A DNA stretch of 6,208 nucleotides from an uncultured Novosphingobium sp. (GTDB taxonomy: Bacteria; Pseudomonadota; Alphaproteobacteria; Sphingomonadales; Sphingomonadaceae). The stretch is from the NCBI GenBank assembly GCA_946886365.1, contig CAMPIM010000152.1:1-6208 (forward strand), written 5' to 3'. Below, piece after piece: positions 1-6,208 of this stretch (positions are counted from its first letter, which is position 1; every line of letters begins with the position of its first letter). The notes beneath the pieces were generated by a model. It saw only the letters and a list, made by a program, of their open reading frames with translations, was not told where the DNA came from and did no database searches. The position numbers were made by a program, and so were the translations under genes.

Positions 1-1544
1 TCGTGGGCGACCTGTTCGGCGCGGGCAAGATGTTCCTGCCGCAGGTGGTGAAGTCGGCGCGCGTCATGAAGAAGGCGGTGGCGCACTTGCTGCCCTTCAT
101 CGAGGCGTCGAAGGAGCCGGGCGCCAAGGGCAAGGGCCGGATCATCATGGCGACGGTCAAGGGCGACGTTCATGATATCGGCAAGAACATCGTAGGCGTC
201 GTGCTCCAGTGCAACGGCTTTGAAGTGATCGACATGGGCGTGATGGTGCCGTGGCAGGACATCATCAAGGCCGCGAACGAGAATGATGCGGACATGATCG
301 GCCTGTCCGGCCTCATCACCCCCTCGCTCGATGAGATGGTGACGGTGGCGCAGGAGATGCAGCGCGCCAACATGACCATGCCGCTGCTGATCGGCGGGGC
401 GACGACTTCGCGCGTGCATACAGCGCTGCGCATCGACCCGGCGTTCACGGGGCCGGTGGTGCATGTGCTGGACGCCAGCCGCGCGGTGGGCGTGGCGACG
501 GCGCTCGTGTCCGAAACGCAGAAGACCGATTTCGTCCAGAAGACCAAGGACGATTATGACCACGTCCGCAAGGCGCGCGAAGGCAAGGGGCAGAGCCAGC
601 TGCTGTCGATCGAGGACGCCCGAGCCAACGCATTCGAGATGGATGAGGCGCTGAAGGCGCCCCGTCCGTTGCTGCCGGGTATCCACAGCTTCCCCGATTG
701 GGACCTAAAGGACCTGATCAAATATATCGACTGGACGCCCTTCTTCCGCGCGTGGGAACTGGCGGGCAATTATCCGGCGATCCTTGAGGACAAGGTCGTT
801 GGCGAAAGCGCCACCAGCCTGTTCAACGATGCGCAGAAGATGCTGGACAAGATCGTCTGCGAGAAGTGGCTGACGGCGCGTGGGGTCGTGGGTCTATGGC
901 CCTGCCGCCGCGAGGGCGATGACATCATCGTCCATGTAGAAGACGAAAAGCACGTCACGCTGCCGATGCTGCGGCAGCAGATCGCCAAGCGCGAGGGCCG
1001 GGCGAACATGTGTCTGGCCGACTTCATCAGCCCCAATGGCGACTGGATGGGTGGGTTCGCTGTGTCGATCCATGGCATCGAGCCGCATCTGGCGCGCTTC
1101 AAGGCGGCTATCGATGACTATTCGGACATTCTTTTGAAGGCGCTGGCCGACCGGCTGGCCGAAGCCTTTGCCGAGCGGCTGCATCATTATGTCCGCACCG
1201 CGCTGTGGGGCTATGCGGAAGGCGAGCAACTGACCAACGAGGCGCTGATCCGCGAGCAATATCGCGGCATTCGTCCGGCGCCCGGCTATCCTGCCTGTCC
1301 CGAGCATAGCCTGAAGCCGCTGCTGTTCGATATGCTGGATGCGCATCATACGACCGGGATCACTCTGACGGAAAGCTTTGCCATGCTGCCCACGGCGGCG
1401 GTCAGCGGCTTCTACTTCGGTCACGCGCAGGCGGAATATTTCGGCGTGGCGCGCGTCGGCAGGGACCAGTTGGAAGATTATGCGCAGCGGCGCGGGATCG
1501 ACCTTGAAACCGCAGAGCGTTGGTTGCGGCCCAATCTGGATTGA
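1..1544 (+). CDS. metH: Cobalamin-dependent methionine synthase, C-terminal part (5' end outside window)
   Basis: This enzyme moves a methyl group from 5-methyltetrahydrofolate via protein-bound cobalamin to homocysteine, giving methionine and tetrahydrofolate in the cytoplasm. The 513 visible residues (frame from base 3) align by eye with E. coli MetH from about residue 703 to near its end. Residues 1-40 are the end of the four-helix cap. Residues 45-180 form the B12-binding domain, with DVHDIGKN at 55-62 (His57 is the lower cobalt ligand, Asp55 its partner) and SGLITPS at 102-108 (Ser108 completes the ligand triad). Residues 225-513 are the AdoMet-binding reactivation domain, with YIDWTPFF at 241-248 (Asp243) and RPAPGYP at 424-430 (Arg424, Tyr429). 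No disruption is seen. The GTG at base 3 is an internal codon, not a start, because conserved cap sequence begins immediately. The pterin-binding domain must lie upstream; whether the homocysteine domain is fused or a separate gene cannot be seen. Confidence 0.97.
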   Translation, partial: VGDLFGAGKMFLPQVVKSARVMKKAVAHLLPFIEASKEPGAKGKGRIIMATVKGDVHDIGKNIVGVVLQCNGFEVIDMGVMVPWQDIIKAANENDADMIGLSGLITPSLDEMVTVAQEMQRANMTMPLLIGGATTSRVHTALRIDPAFTGPVVHVLDASRAVGVATALVSETQKTDFVQKTKDDYDHVRKAREGKGQSQLLSIEDARANAFEMDEALKAPRPLLPGIHSFPDWDLKDLIKYIDWTPFFRAWELAGNYPAILEDKVVGESATSLFNDAQKMLDKIVCEKWLTARGVVGLWPCRREGDDIIVHVEDEKHVTLPMLRQQIAKREGRANMCLADFISPNGDWMGGFAVSIHGIEPHLARFKAAIDDYSDILLKALADRLAEAFAERLHHYVRTALWGYAEGEQLTNEALIREQYRGIRPAPGYPACPEHSLKPLLFDMLDAHHTTGITLTESFAMLPTAAVSGFYFGHAQAEYFGVARVGRDQLEDYAQRRGIDLETAERWLRPNLD

Positions 1545-1548
1545 GGGG
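1543..1548 (+). promoter_or_regulatory. Ribosome binding site of the SGNH hydrolase gene
   Basis: GAGGGG lies 8 bases before the ATG at 1557 and overlaps the metH stop codon (TGA, 1542-1544). This supports the chosen start and suggests that the hydrolase is translated from the same transcript as metH. Confidence 0.6.
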
Positions 1549-1556
1549 CAGGGCCG

Positions 1557-2423
1557 ATGCGGCGGTTTTTCAAAACTCCCCTGCCTCGCTTTCTTCTGCT
1601 GGGGTTGGTCGCGGCCGTCACCGGATGCGCGCATGACCAGAGCGTTCGGCACGATGGCGGCATTGCTCCGGGATCGGTCTATGTGGCGATGGGCAGTTCC
1701 TTTGCCGCAGGGCCGGGCATTGCGCCATCCGCGAACAGCAAACCGGCCATGTGCGCCCGCTCCGCAAACAACTATGCGCAGCAGCTTGCAAAGCGGCGGG
1801 GGCTGGAGCTGGTCGATGTCAGTTGCAGCGGGGCGACGACCGGCGGCGTACTCGACGGTTGGGCAGGCATCCGCCCGCAGATTGAAGCGCTGACGGCGGA
1901 AGCGCGGCTCGTCACCATCACCATTGGCGGCAATGATGTGGGCTATATCGGGCGTCTGATGGGGGCTTCCTGCCGTCAGGTGAATGCGGCGAGCGGGGTT
2001 CGCTGTCCGCCCACCCTGGCGCCCAAAGAAGAAAGATGGACGGCGCTGGACGCAGCGCTCCGCCATATCGTGGCCGAAGTGCGGCAGCGCGCGCCCAAGG
2101 CCAAGTTGATATGGGTCGATTATCCTGTGGTGCTTCCGGGGAAAGGCCTTTGCGCTGCCACGCCGGTTTCTCCTCAAGAGGCGGATATGGCGCGGGCCAT
2201 GGCGAAACGGCTGGCGGCGCTGACTGCGCGCGTGGCGCGGGATACCGGCTCATCCATTCTTGCGGCCTCGCGCCTTACCGTCGGTCACGACGTCTGTGCA
2301 CCGGACCCGTGGATGGACGGTTATCCGGTGCAAGGCGGCAAGCCGGTCGGCGCACCCTATCATCCCACGCTGCCGGGCATGACGGCGATTGCCGCCGCGC
2401 TCGACAGGATGCTTGATCGCTAA
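1557..2423 (+). CDS. SGNH/GDSL-family esterase or lipase, predicted lipoprotein
   Basis: This is a secreted serine ester hydrolase of 288 residues, most like the Streptomyces-type lipase/esterase branch of the SGNH superfamily. The N-terminus has basic residues, a hydrophobic stretch (12-20) and a lipobox V-T-G-C with Cys24, so a membrane-anchored lipoprotein is predicted. Block I reads YVAMGSSFAAGPG (42-54); Ser48 is the expected nucleophile, and the usual Asp of GDS is Ser47. Block II is CSGATTGG (90-97, Gly92), block III is IGGNDVGY (123-130, Asn126), and block V is YHPTLPG (268-274, His269), so the S-G-N-H set is complete. After Cys24 there are exactly six cysteines (66, 90, 140, 150, 199, 247), enough for the three disulfides typical of this branch and consistent with export. 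The start is supported by the GAGGGG site 8 bases upstream. The gene begins 12 bases after metH and is probably co-transcribed with it, although no functional link is evident. The substrate is unknown: an acyl ester, phospholipid or polysaccharide ester are all possible. Confidence 0.88.
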   Translation: MRRFFKTPLPRFLLLGLVAAVTGCAHDQSVRHDGGIAPGSVYVAMGSSFAAGPGIAPSANSKPAMCARSANNYAQQLAKRRGLELVDVSCSGATTGGVLDGWAGIRPQIEALTAEARLVTITIGGNDVGYIGRLMGASCRQVNAASGVRCPPTLAPKEERWTALDAALRHIVAEVRQRAPKAKLIWVDYPVVLPGKGLCAATPVSPQEADMARAMAKRLAALTARVARDTGSSILAASRLTVGHDVCAPDPWMDGYPVQGGKPVGAPYHPTLPGMTAIAAALDRMLDR

Positions 2424-2441
2424 GGCGGCGTTACCGCTTTT
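2422..2441 (+). terminator. Possible short intrinsic terminator at a convergent gene junction
   Basis: AAGGCGG (2422-2428) pairs with CCGCTTT (2434-2440), with one G-U pair and a 5-base loop, and TTTT ends at 2441. The 5' arm contains part of the hydrolase stop codon (TAA, 2421-2423), and the loop holds the complement of the stop of the opposing beta-lactamase-like gene. The stem is short and the T-run is partly inside it, so strength is doubtful. It could serve the + strand transcript; on the - strand the trailing T-run is weaker. Confidence 0.35.
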
Positions 2442-3576
2442 CGTGGTTCGCGGCCACGGCCTTTGCCACCGCCTGCATGAGTTGCCAGCGCGTCGGGATC
2501 GATTCGGTCGTGCTGCCGATCATTACCGCCACCGCATAGCTTGTCCCGTCTGGCGCCGTCATGATGCCGACGTCGTTGAAGCCGGTCGAGCGAGCGCCCA
2601 GTTCCTGCCCGGTCCCGGTCTTGTGCAGATAATGCCAGCCAGCGGGCACGCCGCCCTTGATCCGCTGCGGCCCAGTTTTGGCTTCGCTCATGATGGACAT
2701 CAGCAACTGGGCCGAAGCGGGGGACAGCATGCTGCCTTCCTTGAGCTTGGCGAGCGCCTGCACGATCGAAGAGGGCGCGGCGCCATCAGGCGGGCTGGCG
2801 AGATAATTGTCGAGCGCCTTTGCTCGCGCCGCCATCGGCAGTTTGGCGCGAGCCGCGTAGAAATTGCGGCCGATCGAATAATCCTGCCGCCACTCCAGAC
2901 CCGCGGTCGTCGCCTGCAACAGTCGTTCGCCCGGGCCGAATCGGATATCCTTGATGTAGCGCCGGGACAGATAGGACCGCACAGCCTCCGGCCCGCCAAC
3001 CGCGCGCAGCAGGGTGTCGTTCGCCGTATTGTCGCTTTGCGTCATCGCGCGGCGCATCAGGTCGGAATAGGTCGTCGTCCATCCGCTGTTGCCCACCAGC
3101 GCAGCACTTGGCTGGTGGAACAGGGTCAGGTCTTTCCGCGTGATCGTCGCCGAATCAGACAGGCGAATCTTGCCGCGATCCACCGCGTCGAGGAACGTCA
3201 TCGATACCCAGAGCTTCGACACGCTCTGCTGCGGGAAAAGCGAGTTGCCATTCCACGCGACCGTCCAGTCGCTGCCGATGCGGCGAACGGCGATGCCGAC
3301 TTTTCCGCTGAAGCTCTGGCCCAGGTTACGAACGACGCTGACAAGAGCGGGGGGCGGCGTTTCGCGTTGATCGACGTCCAGCGCCTGGAAAGGTTTTGGC
3401 GGATTGGCGACAGGCTTGATCGGAAAGGTCGATGTCGTCGGCTGCACCCGCGGCGTGGCGCGCGCATGAGGTTCCACAGGTGCGCTGACACAAGCCGAAA
3501 GCGCCGCCATCAACAAGACAAGACGGGCCGAACCGCCATAAGGACGCGTGTCGCGCCCGTCATTTCCATTCTTCAT
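2431..3576 (-). CDS. Class A beta-lactamase-fold serine hydrolase, predicted lipoprotein
   Basis: The 381 residues belong to the penicillin-recognising class A fold, which forms an acyl-enzyme on an active-site serine. Hydrolysis of beta-lactams in the periplasm is likely but unproven. From the ATG at 3576 there is a hydrophobic segment and a lipobox L-S-A-C with Cys29, then a Pro-rich tether to about residue 78. Catalytic motifs are S-V-S-K (Ser118, Lys121), S-D-N (181-183) and K-T-G (319-321). Glu217 in GPGERLLQ stands 36 residues after the SDN Ser, exactly where Ambler Glu166 belongs, but the position of Asn170 is Gln. Between Glu217 and KTG there are about 34 more residues than in standard class A enzymes. 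A longer reading from an ATG at 3639 adds 21 basic residues ahead of the signal peptide and has no ribosome site, so 3576 is preferred. No LysR-type regulator adjoins it. A DD-peptidase-like or penicillin-binding role is the main alternative. Confidence 0.85.
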   Translation of the reverse strand: MKNGNDGRDTRPYGGSARLVLLMAALSACVSAPVEPHARATPRVQPTTSTFPIKPVANPPKPFQALDVDQRETPPPALVSVVRNLGQSFSGKVGIAVRRIGSDWTVAWNGNSLFPQQSVSKLWVSMTFLDAVDRGKIRLSDSATITRKDLTLFHQPSAALVGNSGWTTTYSDLMRRAMTQSDNTANDTLLRAVGGPEAVRSYLSRRYIKDIRFGPGERLLQATTAGLEWRQDYSIGRNFYAARAKLPMAARAKALDNYLASPPDGAAPSSIVQALAKLKEGSMLSPASAQLLMSIMSEAKTGPQRIKGGVPAGWHYLHKTGTGQELGARSTGFNDVGIMTAPDGTSYAVAVMIGSTTESIPTRWQLMQAVAKAVAANHEKR

Positions 3577-3581
3577 CTGCG

Positions 3582-3586
3582 TCCCC
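3582..3586 (-). promoter_or_regulatory. Ribosome binding site that decides the beta-lactamase-like gene start
   Basis: On the - strand GGGGA lies 5 bases before the ATG at 3576. The upstream in-frame ATG at 3639 has no purine-rich site in front of it. The position also puts the signal peptide at the protein's N-terminus, as a lipoprotein needs. Confidence 0.5.
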
Positions 3587-3725
3587 GCGCTCTCCCTACC
3601 TCTCTTGGTGGCGCGAGCCTTCCGACTGACAAGGTTCATGCGACGAATGATTCCACAATTGCGATGTAAGGAGTCTGAACGGAATGCTTCTTGCGCTCAG
3701 TTAAGGTTAAGCCGCGACCGGGGAT

Positions 3726-3729
3726 GGAG
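3726..3729 (+). promoter_or_regulatory. Ribosome binding site of the alpha/beta hydrolase gene
   Basis: GGAG lies 5 bases before the ATG at 3735, standard spacing, and supports that start over the internal ATG codon 9 residues later, which would cut off the twin-arginine-like motif. Confidence 0.6.
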
Positions 3730-3734
3730 ACGAG

Positions 3735-4580
3735 ATGAACATAGAGGTTTTGGACCGGCGAATGCTCCTGCTGGGCGGCGCGGCTCTGGCGGGCGCGCTG
3801 ATGTTCGGCAGCACGGCTATGGCTGCTCCGTTTGCATCGCGCAGGATCGCCGTGACCGTTCGGGGCACCGGACGCGACGTGATATTGATAGCGGGTTTGG
3901 CGAGCGGGCCGGGGCTGTGGAACGGCGTGATGGCGGCTTTGCCGGGCTATCGCTGGCACCTTGTCCATGTGCGCGGCTTTGCGGGATTGGCAGCCGATGC
4001 CAATGTGAGCGGCCCCCTGATCCAGCCGCTGGCGGATGAGATTGCGCGCTACATCAGTGCGGCCGGGCTGCGGCGGCCAGCGGTCGTGGGACATTCCATG
4101 GGCGGTACGCTGGCGATGATGCTGGGGCTGAAAGGGGTGGCTGGACGATTGATGGTGGTCGATATGCTGCCCGACGGCGCGGCGATGGTGGGCGGCACGG
4201 CGCGCGGCATGGGCTATCTTGCCGACCAACTCAGCCAATATTTCACGGGAACCAAGGCAGGGCGGAGCTACCTTGCGCAGATATTGGCGCAAGCTCCGGG
4301 TGCGAGGGGGAGTGACCCGGACGTCATTGCCAATGCCCTTCGCGACCTCGCCAATATCGACCTTGGGCCGCAGCTTGGCCGCATCAGCGTGCCCATGGAC
4401 GTTGTTTACGCCACCGGGTCCGATGCCGCCCAAGCGGCGCAGATCGGTCGAAACTTCCGCGCGGCCTATGCTGCCAAGAAGGATTTGACGCTGACGCCGA
4501 TCGGGCCGGGCGGCCATGTCATCATGGCGGATCAGCCCGTGCGGTTCAGCGCGGCGGTGAAGCAATTCCTGTCGAGCTGA
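3735..4580 (+). CDS. Exported alpha/beta-fold hydrolase
   Basis: This 281-residue protein has the alpha/beta hydrolase fold and probably cleaves an ester or amide outside the cytoplasm; the substrate is not recognisable. The N-terminus carries D-R-R-M-L-L-L (7-13), then a Gly/Ala-rich hydrophobic segment (14-27) and a likely signal peptidase site after A-M-A (28-30). The paired arginines and mild hydrophobicity resemble a twin-arginine signal, though Sec export is possible. The core shows a strand and oxyanion-loop region LIAGLASGPGLW (51-62), which lacks the common His-Gly pair. Next come the nucleophile elbow GHSMGG (119-124, Ser121), a likely catalytic acid Asp230 in ATGSDAAQ, and His261 in GPGGHV. 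The cap region between the elbow and the last strands is about 90 residues. It is divergent from the beta-lactamase-like gene and ends 11 bp from the nadB stop. Esterase, lactonase or peptidase activity cannot be distinguished by eye. Confidence 0.85.
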   Translation: MNIEVLDRRMLLLGGAALAGALMFGSTAMAAPFASRRIAVTVRGTGRDVILIAGLASGPGLWNGVMAALPGYRWHLVHVRGFAGLAADANVSGPLIQPLADEIARYISAAGLRRPAVVGHSMGGTLAMMLGLKGVAGRLMVVDMLPDGAAMVGGTARGMGYLADQLSQYFTGTKAGRSYLAQILAQAPGARGSDPDVIANALRDLANIDLGPQLGRISVPMDVVYATGSDAAQAAQIGRNFRAAYAAKKDLTLTPIGPGGHVIMADQPVRFSAAVKQFLSS

Positions 4581-4591
4581 GCCGCCCACCG

Positions 4592-6196
<1,605 letters not shown>

Positions 6197-6202
6197 TCTA
6201 TA

Positions 6203-6206
6203 CCTT
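6203..6206 (-). promoter_or_regulatory. Ribosome binding site of nadB
   Basis: On the - strand AAGG stands six bases before the nadB ATG. The window ends two bases further on, so the promoter and any upstream operon partner are not visible. Confidence 0.6.
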
Positions 6207-6208
6207 AC

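Larger units (their letters stand above)
3577..3734. promoter_or_regulatory. Divergent intergenic region between two exported hydrolase genes
   Basis: This is the only sizeable non-coding stretch in the window and must hold the start signals of both flanking genes unless 3577-3639 is translated. It is locally more AT-rich than the genes (3636-3710). I could not pick a convincing -35/-10 pair on either strand, nor a stress-sigma GGAAC/CGTT pair. It contains two related 9-base palindromic words, GAATGATTC (3645-3653) and GAATGCTTC (3682-3690), and a tandem TTAAGGTTAA (3701-3710). Confidence 0.5.

Noticed and set aside
3..5. GTG as the start codon of a short metH-like gene
   Set aside because: The sequence immediately after it is conserved MetH cap domain, so the codon is internal and the gene continues off the left edge.
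894..2177. Long (427-codon) open frame on the - strand across metH and the SGNH hydrolase gene
   Set aside because: It is antisense to two well-supported genes, its translation is Arg/His/Gln-rich without any family motif, and such open frames are common opposite GC-rich coding sequence.
3577..3639. N-terminal extension of the beta-lactamase-like protein from the ATG at 3639
   Set aside because: It would put 21 strongly basic residues before the lipoprotein signal and has no ribosome binding site, whereas the ATG at 3576 has GGGGA at good spacing.
2389..3669. Long (426-codon) open frame on the + strand opposite the beta-lactamase-like gene
   Set aside because: The - strand frame carries all class A motifs and a signal peptide; the + strand product is Arg-rich and unrecognisable, so it is a shadow.
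3701..3710. TTAAGGTTAA as a CtrA-type cell-cycle regulator site
   Set aside because: The two TTAA halves are only 2 bases apart, while the full CtrA consensus needs 7 between them; a half-site alone is weak evidence.

Overview
The window is GC-rich bacterial chromosome. Protein similarity and style (a B12-dependent methionine synthase, an L-aspartate oxidase with the 'PAQHYTCGGV' signature, several exported hydrolases with Ala/Arg-rich codon use) point to an alphaproteobacterium, most likely a sphingomonad. The lineage is an inference from general resemblance and no database comparison was made. Five protein genes fill almost all of the sequence, and I see no tRNA, rRNA, CRISPR array, insertion sequence, phage gene or attachment site.

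Layout, left to right. (1) The 3' part of metH on the + strand enters from the left edge and ends at 1544. It covers the end of the cap domain, the B12-binding domain and the AdoMet-binding reactivation domain. (2) Twelve bases later, on the same strand, starts a 288-residue SGNH/GDSL-type hydrolase with a lipoprotein signal (1557-2423). (3) Converging on it with a 7-bp gap is a class A beta-lactamase-fold lipoprotein on the - strand (2431-3576). A short hairpin that includes both stop codons sits at the junction. (4) A 158-bp divergent intergenic region separates this from an exported alpha/beta-fold hydrolase on the + strand (3735-4580). (5) Converging on that with an 11-bp gap is a complete nadB on the - strand (4592-6196), whose start codon and ribosome binding site lie just inside the right edge.

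Functionally the two outer genes are cytoplasmic housekeeping metabolism: methionine regeneration and the first step of NAD synthesis from aspartate. The three inner genes all encode small exported serine hydrolases of unrelated folds. Two are predicted lipoproteins; the third has a twin-arginine-like signal. Nothing in the sequence ties their substrates together, so a shared envelope role is only a hypothesis. I did not find evidence of a new defence, mobile or RNA system. The points most worth a second look are the modified omega-loop region of the beta-lactamase-like protein, the GDS-to-GSS variant of the SGNH enzyme, the cluster of exported serine hydrolases, and a pair of near-identical 9-mer palindromes in the divergent promoter region.
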